Assembly: GCA_048013815.1 (NCBI GenBank)
Contig: CM106585.1
Location: forward strand, 16,368,001 to 16,432,000
DNA from: Setoptus koraiensis
Taxonomy: Eukaryota; Arthropoda
Length of the DNA: 64,000 bases
Reading direction: 5' to 3'
The number at the start of each line of letters is the position of its first letter. The first letter of the stretch is position 1. This document shows positions 52,024-60,851 of this stretch, in pieces. Below the pieces are notes generated by a model, which was not told the DNA's origin, made no database searches, and saw nothing but the letters and a program-made list of their open reading frames with translations. The position numbers and the translations under genes were made by a program.

Positions 52024-53349
52024 ATGGAGACCAGTGTCGAAAAGTTACCGGGACCAGCAGCTGATACATTGGAGCTAGAGGATCTAGAAACAACAGCTGA
52101 AACAAAGTCGGAAAAGAGACAAAGTCTGTCAAAGAGAAAGGATCGCCGAAAAGAGCACGATAAAGAGACCTCCAAACGAAACAAATATCTACTACCATCC
52201 AAGCACGGATACCTCGATACTGATTCAAGTATATCCTCTTTCGAGATAGATCAATCGGACATTGTGAAATCAGTAGACATAACCAATGCGTCCAAACATT
52301 TCGAACTAAATTTAAATCAACTGGGACCCTACAGGTGCAACTATTTCAGAAATGGTCGTCTTCTTCTATTAGGTGGCAGAAGAGGTCATGTTGCGGCATT
52401 CAATTGGCTGACGAAGAAACTCATTTGTGAGTTCAATGTTCAAGAGTCTGTCCACGATATACAGTGGCTACATATGCCTAATATGTTTGCAGTAGCACAA
52501 AAGGAATGGGTTCATATCTATGATGACAAATCCATAGAACTAAATGTTATGAAGAACATGTATCGTGTGCAACATCTTGAATTTTTACCCTATCACCTGT
52601 TATTGGCATCGTCGTCAGATAATGGTTTTCTGAATTGGCTTGACATTTCGATGGGAAAAACTGTGGCAACATTTAACATTCGTACCAAGACCTCATATAT
52701 GACCCACAACCCTTCTAACTCCCTATTATTTTGTTCACACCCTAACGGTACAATAACCATGTGGAGTCCAAATCACAACAGACCGGCGGTGTCCATGCTT
52801 TGCCATGGTGCTGCTGCAAGAGGTATCAGTGTATCAAGTGACGGTAGATACTGCGCCACAACAGGCTTAGATAGAAAGATCAAAATATGGGATCTCAGGA
52901 ATAATTATACTTGCCTCAAAACTCATACAGTTAACCATGTACCCGACTCTTGTTCCTTTAGTCAACGGGATATGTTAGCAGTAGCTATAGGAAATCAACT
53001 CCAAGTATTCAAAGATTGCACAAGGAAAGATGTCACAGTAAAACCGTACCTGAGACATAAGGTAGGACATGTGATAAGCGATGTTCAGTTCTGCCCTTTC
53101 GAAGACGTACTCGGCATATCGCACGCCAGCGGCTTCACAAGTGCTTTAGTTCCTGGCAGCGGTGAACCAAATTTCGATTCACATGAGGCTAATCCATTCA
53201 TGACTAAATCTCAGCAGAAGGAAATGGAAGTTAAGTTGCTGTTAGATAAGATTCCATCTGAAATGATTTGCTTGGACCCTAAGAAACTTGCTTATGTGTC
53301 GAAAGAGAAGGAAATCTATGAAAGCAAGAAACCAGCGTTGAAAAAGTAA
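52024..53349 (+). CDS. WDR46: WDR46/UTP7 small-subunit processome WD40 protein
   Basis: A single exon of 441 residues. A basic, charged N-terminus (SKRKDRRKEHDKETSKR) is followed by WD40 blades: LGGRRGHVAAFNWLTKK, GTITMWSPNHNRPAVSML and GLDRKIKIWDLRNN. The C-terminus is the BING4 C-terminal domain, recognised by VQFCPFEDVLGISHASGFTS, LVPGSGEPNFDSHEANPF and the final LLDKIPSEMICLDP. WDR46 (yeast Utp7) acts in the nucleolar SSU processome in 18S rRNA maturation. Human WDR46 is longer at both ends. The start Met at 52024 directly precedes the acidic and basic leader. It ends 54 bp from YJU2B, tail to tail. Confidence 0.93.
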   Translation: METSVEKLPGPAADTLELEDLETTAETKSEKRQSLSKRKDRRKEHDKETSKRNKYLLPSKHGYLDTDSSISSFEIDQSDIVKSVDITNASKHFELNLNQLGPYRCNYFRNGRLLLLGGRRGHVAAFNWLTKKLICEFNVQESVHDIQWLHMPNMFAVAQKEWVHIYDDKSIELNVMKNMYRVQHLEFLPYHLLLASSSDNGFLNWLDISMGKTVATFNIRTKTSYMTHNPSNSLLFCSHPNGTITMWSPNHNRPAVSMLCHGAAARGISVSSDGRYCATTGLDRKIKIWDLRNNYTCLKTHTVNHVPDSCSFSQRDMLAVAIGNQLQVFKDCTRKDVTVKPYLRHKVGHVISDVQFCPFEDVLGISHASGFTSALVPGSGEPNFDSHEANPFMTKSQQKEMEVKLLLDKIPSEMICLDPKKLAYVSKEKEIYESKKPALKK

Positions 53350-53403
53350 CATTCTAATTACATTATTAACAGCCAGTGGTCAATTATTAAAATATTTGGT
53401 CAT

Positions 53404-54246
53404 CTACTTTTTGCCTGCTATACTCTTCAATAATTCTAGAGCAGGTTTCTTAAGTATCGGTTTACGTATGATAGGGCCTATCGTTGTGGGTAATATAGAC
53501 GATTCAAAGATCATCTTCTTCTGACTAGACATGGAGGTTCTCGGCCTGTGCTTAGAATAAATTTTGACAGCCTTACGAGTATCCCTGGAACTTTCTGGTA
53601 GGAGTTTTATATCAAGAGAAGACTTTGCAAGAAGTTTCGCGTCTCTCTCCTTGACTAACTCTTCCTTCTTTCGGCGTTCTCTGAATTGTCTTCTGACTAT
53701 TCGATTGCATTTGAATTCGTCCGACCATCTTGACTGTAGTTTCTGTATTTCCTCAAGGTCGCCTATGGTAGATTCAGCCTTAATTTTATCCTCAGCTTGC
53801 CTCTCCAACTTGTACATTGCATCTACGGAGATTCTTTTAGATTCTTCCTTGTCATGACAGATTTGTTCATTGTCAGCTTGGTCCCACCGTCTTTCCTGAC
53901 GACGAGCGCCATTTAGGATAGTGTAGTCCAGTTTGGCAGGATCGCTTTGCATTTCGAAGTGATTATCACAGAGATGACATTTCATTCGAAACTTATAAAT
54001 TGGTGTGGTGTAATAATTGCCCGCTCTAGATTTTTCAGCGTTATATCGGACCCCCATGCCTATGTGATTGTTGCAACCATCACACCATATATTGTAAGGC
54101 ATCTCAAATCTGATGATCAGTATGCCTTGGTCTAGTTTTCGAGCCCTATCTCTCAATGGATGAGAATTCCTATATTTGTTTATAGATCCTTTCCTAGGGT
54201 CCCAATCCGTGGGATAATATTTATTGGTGGCTTTTCTTTCAGCCAT
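53404..54246 (-). CDS. YJU2B: YJU2B (CCDC130), CWC16-family splicing factor
   Basis: 280 residues in one exon. The N-terminus MAERKATNKYYPTDWDP and the LDQGILIIRFEMPYNIWC segment are signatures of the CCDC130/Saf4 branch of the CWC16 family. Two CxxC pairs (CDGCNNHIG and CHLCDNHFEM) form the zinc site, and DYTILNGARRQERRWD follows. The middle is helical and charged (coiled coil), the C-terminus basic. Family members associate with the catalytic spliceosome. Human YJU2B is nearly 400 residues, so this protein has a shorter tail. Its start is 391 bp from that of ThrRS in divergent orientation. Confidence 0.93.
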   Translation of the reverse strand: MAERKATNKYYPTDWDPRKGSINKYRNSHPLRDRARKLDQGILIIRFEMPYNIWCDGCNNHIGMGVRYNAEKSRAGNYYTTPIYKFRMKCHLCDNHFEMQSDPAKLDYTILNGARRQERRWDQADNEQICHDKEESKRISVDAMYKLERQAEDKIKAESTIGDLEEIQKLQSRWSDEFKCNRIVRRQFRERRKKEELVKERDAKLLAKSSLDIKLLPESSRDTRKAVKIYSKHRPRTSMSSQKKMIFESSILPTTIGPIIRKPILKKPALELLKSIAGKK

Positions 54247-54637
54247 TTTGTAAGATTGATAGAATATCCTTAAATTGATCTAAATGAATGATAATTCTAT
54301 TACACACTAATCTAACCTGATACATGTATTAAATCCAAATGAGTTGATTTTTCTTGGAGCCTTAGCGCGAATTTAAAAAAAGAAAAAATCTGATTTTTAA
54401 AATCATAAATAAATCATGGCGGCTGTGTTAGCATCTATAACTAGAATGATAGTGGTTCTACAGTGTTAGTTGCAATTTTTTTTTTTTGAATTTTCCGCTC
54501 ATCCAAATGTCATTTCCACCGGCTTTATTGCAGCGTGCTTCTACACAATGGTGTAATTATTACAAGAGTTTTGATTGATTTAATCTCAATAATTTAATTT
54601 ATTTAATTTTATAAATCTAACATCAAGGAGAACCACC
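54247..54637. promoter_or_regulatory. Shared 5' interval of YJU2B and ThrRS
   Basis: A 391-bp AT-rich gap with a T-run near 54480 and no coding sequence. It must hold the divergent promoters. The ThrRS start has a strong ACCACCATGG context at its right edge. Confidence 0.45.
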
Positions 54638-56719
54638 ATGGAAATAAGGCCATCATATATCGAACATCGAGAAGGACTGTGGTCAAAGCATGAGGAGGAA
54701 AGACTGGTTTCATTAGAGAGCGCTGAGAAGAAGCCAATCACTATCAAGGCTCTGAATAAGAACGGCGAGAAAGTCTCCAAGGAAGGACTAAGTTGGTCAA
54801 CAAGTCCGTGGCAAATCGCCCAACAAATCCTTCCGAAAGCATTTTGTGATGAGATTATTGTGGCGAAGGTGAACGGGATTCTTTGGGATCTAGAACGCGT
54901 TCTTGAAGAGGATTGTGAAGTCGAATTTCTTAGGTTTGATAATGAGGAAGCTCAAGCTGTCTTTTGGCACTCAACGGCTCACGTACTGGGCGAGGCGATC
55001 GAAAGATTTTATGGTGGCCATCTTTGCTACGGACCACCTATTAGTGAAGGATTCTATTATGACGTGTTCATGACCAATGAATCTGGTGATGAATCTCGAA
55101 ATGTTGTCTTGCCTCAACACTATGCAGAGTTGGAAAAAATCATGAAAACAATCTGCTCCGAGAAGCAACCTTTTCGACGCCTGGAACTTACAAAAAAACA
55201 ACTCAAAGAAATGTTTTTTTACAATCAATTCAAGCTGAGAATACTGGACAACAAAGTAACTGAACCTAGCACAACGGCCTATAAATGTGGTACATTGATA
55301 GATTTGTGTCGTGGTCCTCATGTTCGCCACACCGGACTTTTGAAGGCTTTCAAAGTAGCTAAGCATTCCTGCTCATATTGGGAGGGCAAAAATGATGCTG
55401 AAAGCTTACAACGTATTTACGGTATATCCTTTCCCAACAACAAACAGTTACAGGAGTATATCAAGATACAAGAAGAGGCTGCGAAGTACGATCACAGGCG
55501 CATCGGTGTGGAACAGAATCTATTCTTTTTTGATGAACTTAGCCCCGGTTCTTGTTTTTTCACTGGAAAAGGAACTCATATATACAATACTTTGGTGAAG
55601 TTTCTAAAGGAACAATATCGGGAGCGAGGCATTGAAGAAGTGAAGACGCCAAATATATTCAAGTCTAACTTGTATAAAATCTCTGGACATTTGGACCATT
55701 ATGCGGACAACATGTACTCCATAGATATAGAAAAAGAAAAGTTTTGCTTGAAACCAATGAACTGTCCAGCCCATTGTCTGATATACAAGAGCGAAGTTAG
55801 ATCGTGGAGAGACCTACCCATTAGATGGGCAGACTTTGGTGCTTTACACAGGAATGAAGCTTCGGGAGCTCTATCTGGTTTGACCCGGGTGAGAAGATTT
55901 CAACAGGATGATGCACATATCTTTTGTACTAAAGACCAAATCGAGTCAGAAGTAGCACAAACTATCGAATTCATTGAACATGTCTACAAGCAATTCGGGT
56001 TCACATGCGAGTACTGTCTATCAACAAGACCAGAATCGTACCTGGGAGAACTCGCAATATGGGATCAAGCGGAAGATGCACTGCGTCATGCCCTGGGTGG
56101 TACAGGCCAAAGATACAAAATCAAGGATGGTGATGGAGCCTTTTATGGGCCCAAGATAGATATCACCTTGAGGGATGCATTACGTCGGCCACATCAATGT
56201 GCCACAATACAATTAGACTTTCAACTACCCGTTCGATTTGAACTGTCTTATGTGAGCCAAGATGGCTCTCATCAAAGACCGGTCATGGTTCATCGTGCAA
56301 TCCTTGGCTCTGTTGAACGGTTTATGGCGATCGTCATAGAAAATTTTAAAGGCAACTTACCTTTTTGGCTATCTCCAAGGCAAGCACAGATTGTTTCAGT
56401 GGCAACAGCATTTGATGATTATGCTAGGACAGTGAAGGATGAATTACATCGGGCTGGATTTGAGGTTGCTCTAGAGTTGGATCCAGGCAAGACGTTGGAC
56501 AAGAAGGTTAAGATGGCGTGGGAACATCATTTCAAATTTTTGTTGTTTGTCGGTGAGAAAGAGAGTAAAACTAATAGTGTCTCTGTGAGGACTGTTGTCG
56601 CCAACAAGCGCTTCACCGAAGTCCCAATCGATAAACTCATTGCGACCTTTTCCAAATTCACCAAAGGTCGCATGTCTGACCAAGATATGGTGGAGTTGCT
56701 GGACGAACTGAACGAATGA
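54638..56719 (+). CDS. TARS1: Threonyl-tRNA synthetase, cytosolic
   Basis: 693 residues in one exon with a near-perfect initiation context. Domains in order: TGS (about 45-105, starting KPITIKALNKNGEKV), the editing domain with HSTAHVLGEAIE (HxxxH zinc-site motif) and DLCRGPHVRHTG, and the class II catalytic core with MNCPAHCLIYK, motif 2 (FGALHRNEASGALSG, RRFQQDDAHIF) and motif 3 (MVHRAILGSVERF). The C-terminal anticodon-binding domain starts near SPRQAQIVSVATAF. It charges tRNA-Thr in the cytosol. No mitochondrial leader is visible. The length is slightly below that of human TARS1 (723). Its poly(A) signal is at 56740. Confidence 0.96.
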   Translation: MEIRPSYIEHREGLWSKHEEERLVSLESAEKKPITIKALNKNGEKVSKEGLSWSTSPWQIAQQILPKAFCDEIIVAKVNGILWDLERVLEEDCEVEFLRFDNEEAQAVFWHSTAHVLGEAIERFYGGHLCYGPPISEGFYYDVFMTNESGDESRNVVLPQHYAELEKIMKTICSEKQPFRRLELTKKQLKEMFFYNQFKLRILDNKVTEPSTTAYKCGTLIDLCRGPHVRHTGLLKAFKVAKHSCSYWEGKNDAESLQRIYGISFPNNKQLQEYIKIQEEAAKYDHRRIGVEQNLFFFDELSPGSCFFTGKGTHIYNTLVKFLKEQYRERGIEEVKTPNIFKSNLYKISGHLDHYADNMYSIDIEKEKFCLKPMNCPAHCLIYKSEVRSWRDLPIRWADFGALHRNEASGALSGLTRVRRFQQDDAHIFCTKDQIESEVAQTIEFIEHVYKQFGFTCEYCLSTRPESYLGELAIWDQAEDALRHALGGTGQRYKIKDGDGAFYGPKIDITLRDALRRPHQCATIQLDFQLPVRFELSYVSQDGSHQRPVMVHRAILGSVERFMAIVIENFKGNLPFWLSPRQAQIVSVATAFDDYARTVKDELHRAGFEVALELDPGKTLDKKVKMAWEHHFKFLLFVGEKESKTNSVSVRTVVANKRFTEVPIDKLIATFSKFTKGRMSDQDMVELLDELNE

Positions 56720-56739
56720 ACACACATCACATTGGTATG

Positions 56740-56756
56740 AATAAACAATCTTTATT
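56740..56756. terminator. Facing poly(A) signals of ThrRS (+) and F-box gene (-)
   Basis: AATAAA on the plus strand (56740-56745) and AATAAA on the minus strand (TTTATT at 56751-56756) lie 5 bp apart between the two convergent stop codons. The transcripts probably overlap at their 3' ends. Confidence 0.65.
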
Positions 56757-56799
56757 AATTAACATGTATTCAATTCACTCCACTTCATCATTTCGGCTT

Positions 56800-57675
56800 T
56801 TAATACAAGAATTCATTTTCGATTCCGTCGTCATACTCGCCCATGCCGTCATACTCGTCAGAAAATCCGTCTTCATCATACGGGTCGTAATCGAACCCTT
56901 CGCCATAGAATTCCTCATCGGAGTCTAGACGATCTGCTACATAAATTCTCGGCTTCTCAAGCTCCGGAATGTCACCGTGGTAGTTCTCCAAAGTGAGATT
57001 GTTGAGGTTGGAGCAGCTTGAAATTATCTTGTCGAGAGATTCCCTGTCATTCCTGTCTAAATCAACAAATAACAGTTCGAGTTTTGGGCAGGAACATATT
57101 AGATTCAGAGCATCTTGGCGAGAAGATGTGTATCTAATATCTAGCGATTGCAGGATGAACTCTTCATTGGCTACAGCGATACGTTGTCCCTCAATATATG
57201 GCATGTCAAGGTGGAGGAGTCTTGATTTGACCTCAGGCAACAGCCTACTTAACTCATCCTCGCCTTCCAATTGAACATGGTCAATCCTGAGCGTAGTTAC
57301 CTGGCGACACTTGGTCACAAGGTTAAATAATTCTGAGGGAGCGAATTTTATATATTGTAATTCCAAGGTGGTCAACATCGGACAATTATCACTCAAGTAA
57401 CGGTGCGAATCAGTGGGAAATCTTGAGACCATTCTGCTGAGGTTGACTTCTATTAAATTTGAAAGCTTCATGAAAAGTGGCTCTAAGGTCGTCATGTCCC
57501 TGTATGACCAGAGATCGTCTTCGCCGAATTTCTTTAGTCTGTTGAGATGATCGGTAACCAGCAATTTCGTTTTCCTGGAAACCATCGAAAGACGGCCAAA
57601 GTCGTTGAAATCGTCCAGACAGCTTATGATCCTTAGCCAGAGTTCGTTGGGTAATTTATCCATTTTTTCTAGCAA
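56800..57675 (-). CDS. F-box/LRR protein, unfused relative of the duplicated F-box genes
   Basis: 291 residues, or 287 from the Met at 57663. Residues 6-45 are an F-box (MDKLPNELWLRIISCLDDFND..SMVSRK). Irregular leucine-rich repeats follow: LSNLIEVNLS, CPMLTTLELQYIKFAP, CRQVTTLRIDHVQL, CPKLELLFVDL, CSNLNNLTLENYHGDIP. The block spacing and motifs match the first 270 residues of the fusion genes at 40627 and 44973 (CSLLTALNFHGISF, CHQLTTLKLDHVML, LVLDQYYGPLPNIDVP). Where those continue into the UPF1-like part, this protein ends in an acidic, Tyr/Gly-rich tail (YDEDGFSDEYDGMGEYDDG). SCF ubiquitin-ligase adaptor is the family-based inference; the substrate is unknown. Confidence 0.82.
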   Translation of the reverse strand: MLEKMDKLPNELWLRIISCLDDFNDFGRLSMVSRKTKLLVTDHLNRLKKFGEDDLWSYRDMTTLEPLFMKLSNLIEVNLSRMVSRFPTDSHRYLSDNCPMLTTLELQYIKFAPSELFNLVTKCRQVTTLRIDHVQLEGEDELSRLLPEVKSRLLHLDMPYIEGQRIAVANEEFILQSLDIRYTSSRQDALNLICSCPKLELLFVDLDRNDRESLDKIISSCSNLNNLTLENYHGDIPELEKPRIYVADRLDSDEEFYGEGFDYDPYDEDGFSDEYDGMGEYDDGIENEFLY

Positions 57676-58020
57676 GTAATATCGTAATACAAAGTCAATT
57701 TAGAAAAGTAGCATGTGAGTAAAGGTATCATTACATTTATTGCATAATTGGCTGTTACAAATTGTTGGTCAACACGTGGTGGCGTCGTGAGCGCTACCTT
57801 GCGCGTAAAAAGAGAACTACCACTCCGCATCGTCATCATATGTTTTTATTTATGCATTTGGTGCACTTACAAAAAAAGTACACTTCGTGCTTTTTCTCCT
57901 TATGTGTCTCACAATTGTCACTTAATCGCCTTATCACCTGATTACTGGCGACAGTTTCACACTTGCCTGTCCAATGCAAACAATACACGAGGTCCATGTA
58001 ACAACATTTCATTATTTATC
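57676..58020. promoter_or_regulatory. Shared 5' interval of F-box/LRR and RBMX2-like genes
   Basis: 345 bp between two divergent genes. The RBMX2-like frame is open leftward to about 57748 and has no internal Met before 58021. I treat this as 5' UTR and promoter. Confidence 0.45.
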
Positions 58021-59085
58021 ATGGATAATGAAAATAGCAACTGGGTATACGCAGGAGGTTTGGATTACCGACTGACAGAAGGCGATATAATATGTGTATT
58101 CTCTCAGTATGGCGAGATTGCGGGGATCAATTTAGTTCGAGATAAAGATAGCGGCCAATCAAAAGGATATTGTTTCGTCTGCTACGATGACAAAAGGAGT
58201 ACAGAATTGGCGGTAGACAATTTCAACGAAACCACATTGGTCGGACGGAAGATCAAAGTATCCTATGTGGAGAATTATCGCGCGCCAAAACTCGGCCATC
58301 TTCGTATCAACCCATCATCTGGCCCCTCACCCCCAGAACCAAAGTTGGTTGAATCGCCCTCAGAACCGGCAGCTGTTCTCTCGGCGCCGGAATCAAAGCC
58401 TAGCAGCTCGCTAACACGACCACGTTTTGGCCAATTACCAACCACATTGAACGCGGCCATACCAGCGCCAGGACCACTCTTCGGCCAATTACTACAAAAA
58501 CCACTTCCTGTCCAAGAACCTCCACCACAAACGGAATCTGGCCGCCGCTCGTCATCGAGACCTCGCTCTGGCCCTTCGCCCACAAGACCGCTCTCTAACA
58601 ATTCGATATCGCGACCATATTCAGGCCGCTCGACATCACGACCACGTTCTAGTCGATCACCATCGAGGCCTCATTCGGGCCGCTCGCCACCACGACCACG
58701 TTCCGGCCAGCTGCAAACAAGACCACGAACTAGCTGGTCGCCGTCACGACACCGCTCTAACCGATCGCCGGCGAGACCACGTTCTAGCCGGTCGCCATTG
58801 AGATCTAGTTCTTTCCGCTCACCTTCAAGGCCACGTTCTGGTCGCTCTCCTCCGAGATACCACCATACTCGCATGCCACATGGATCGCGTTCGCCACCAC
58901 ACTTACGCTATGGTTACCCACCACCACGCTCTCGTTACGATTATTCCCCGCCCAGACACCGTTACGACTACTCACCGTCAAGACCACGCTATGACCGCTC
59001 TCCTGTTCGAGCACGCTCCCCCTTGTCGCCACCAAGATACCGTTTGGAACGCTCACCTGACGCATACAGTAGATATCGAAGATAG
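58021..59085 (+). CDS. RBMX2-like RRM protein with long RS/RP-rich tail
   Basis: 354 residues, starting at MDNENSNWVYAGG. Residues about 8-85 form an RRM: RNP2-like WVYAGGL and RNP1 KGYCFVCY. The flanks LTEGDIICVFSQYGEI, INLVRDKDSGQSKG and ENYRAPK match RBMX2/Ist3, a U2 snRNP RES-complex protein. After a Pro-rich linker comes a tail of many degenerate SRPRSGRSPSRP-type repeats (about residues 180-285), then Tyr-containing PPRxRYDYSP repeats. RS tails mediate splicing-factor contacts and are phosphorylated. Canonical RBMX2 carries about 30 residues before the RRM (starting MNPLTKVK) that are missing here, and the gene is intronless. It may be a diverged or retrotransposed relative rather than the orthologue. 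Confidence 0.8.
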   Translation: MDNENSNWVYAGGLDYRLTEGDIICVFSQYGEIAGINLVRDKDSGQSKGYCFVCYDDKRSTELAVDNFNETTLVGRKIKVSYVENYRAPKLGHLRINPSSGPSPPEPKLVESPSEPAAVLSAPESKPSSSLTRPRFGQLPTTLNAAIPAPGPLFGQLLQKPLPVQEPPPQTESGRRSSSRPRSGPSPTRPLSNNSISRPYSGRSTSRPRSSRSPSRPHSGRSPPRPRSGQLQTRPRTSWSPSRHRSNRSPARPRSSRSPLRSSSFRSPSRPRSGRSPPRYHHTRMPHGSRSPPHLRYGYPPPRSRYDYSPPRHRYDYSPSRPRYDRSPVRARSPLSPPRYRLERSPDAYSRYRR

Positions 59086-59756
59086 TATTATTTCTCCCGG
59101 TGAACAATTGATACTTTTACCTTATAACTTGTAGGGTGTATACTAGTGCAAACATTTCATAAAGTGTAAATAATATTACTATCATTTTAAATAAACATTT
59201 TCCTAAACCATAGGGGATTGCACAAATGTTCCAAAACACAACAGCATGCGCATCATCATTATCTACTGTGAGAACGATTTCTGGAGGCAGTAGATTAAGT
59301 GCGAACAATATCCAAAAGGTGGCGTTGCTAGCTTTCTCAAAGTCCTGTGAGTGTCGGCACGAAATCTTGGTCAGTGTAATCGGTGGAGAAGCGCACGCGA
59401 AAGTGAGTCAATCGAAACAGACAAACAGTTATTGGAACAGTCTGTGCTTGATACATTCAATTCAAGTTGTCGCGAGCGCCTCTCGTGGAAATATCTCATA
59501 CAGTGCTCGATGCCTTCAGAAATACAATAATATAGTGAGCATGCCTATGCCTACTTTGTTTAGCAGATAAGAAAAAAAAACGTAGATATATAGGCAGCAG
59601 AACAGATGAAGCATGATGAAATCTCAATCATTCGAAAAGTCGCGAATTTCCTAGTTTTTCATCAGATGAAACACAATTAATAGTTCATTCTTTCATGGTT
59701 TAACTAACCTATAACCGTTATATTATTTTCATCCACAGAATATAATATACGACAAA
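59086..59756. other. Intergenic interval before the DnaJ gene
   Basis: 671 bp without a supported gene. A CCACAG acceptor-like site 17 bp before the DnaJ start codon may mark a 5' UTR intron. A 114-codon frame at 59226-59570 shows no family features. Confidence 0.45.
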
Positions 59757-60851
59757 ATGGAAACTAGTGAGGATTATTATGAGATATTGGGTATTACAAG
59801 GAATGCCACCAACGAGGAGATAAAGAAATCGTGAGTGCAAGATTTTATATATTTTTATTTAGTGATACAACATTGACTATTCTAATAATCGATCGCTCAC
59901 CAATTTATATTCATCAACAATGTACCTTGTCTGTTCAGTTACCGAAAGCTCGCCCTGAGATGGCACCCTGACAAAAATCCTGGCCAACTTAAGGAGATAG
60001 CCGAGACGAATTTCAAGAGAATTTCCGAAGCCTACGAAGTTCTATCAGATGGTAAGCATGAATGACTGATCTCCGCTCATTGTCTGATCTTCTTTCTTTC
60101 AATCAGAGTCTCAACGATCCCTGTCTCTGATCAACACTCATCTTTCTTGATTCACATTTGTAATGTATTATGCATATCTGCGTTTGTACAGAAAACAAGA
60201 GGCAAATCTATGACACATACGGCAAAGAAGGACTGATCAATGGCGGAGGTCACTCCGGAGGCCCAGGCGAAGGGTTTGAGCACTTCAACCCGTTCACTTT
60301 CTTTAGAGATCCAAACGAAGTATTTAGAGAATTTTTCAAAGATTTTGGCATGGATCTCTGGGGTGATCCGTTCAGCAACCAAGGTGGAAGCAATCACCAA
60401 TATAATCATAATAACCAACAGCAGTATCAGCAGCAGACGAACATATTTGATCCATTCTCATCCGGTCTCCAGTCATTTGGCTTTGGCGGATTCACTCCTT
60501 TCTCTCCCTTTGGCGGATTCGCTGGCCCCGGTATGCAAACGATGAGCAGTAACTTTTATTCCAGCGCTGGTGGGCCCAACGTTAAACGAAGCAGCACCTC
60601 CATTCGAACTGTTAATGGAAGACAAATAGAAACTAGAAAGTAAGTCAATCGCTCGCTATGATCACCTCATGGTCTATATTCAAATTAGACTCATTCATTA
60701 ATTTATTGAATCAAATCTTTATATTCTCATTGAACCGTTTGTTTGTCACATTTACAGGGTTGTAGAAAATGGTGTTGAAACGGTAACTGTCATCGAGGAC
60801 GGCAGAATAAAATCTAAGACTGTCAATGGTCAACCTCAACTCACTAACTAA
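59757..60851 (+). CDS. DNAJB6: DNAJB6/Mrj-like J-domain chaperone
   Basis: Four exons: 59757-59830, 59939-60051, 60192-60639 and 60758-60851; introns are 108, 140 and 118 bp in phases 2, 1 and 2. The total is 242 residues. The J domain covers about 5-70 with HPD at 34-36 in [12 protein letters not shown], ending [19 protein letters not shown]. Next come a Gly/Phe-rich region ([34 protein letters not shown]) with a Gln/Asn insert, and a C-terminal domain with [17 protein letters not shown] and [14 protein letters not shown], typical of DNAJB2/B6. These class B Hsp40s stimulate Hsp70 ATPase and suppress aggregation of polyglutamine proteins in cytosol and nucleus. The exons join exactly within conserved motifs, so the model is reliable. 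Confidence 0.93.

Noticed and set aside
59226-59570. 114-codon frame before the DnaJ gene
   Set aside because: No family features and no clear splice link to the DnaJ exons.
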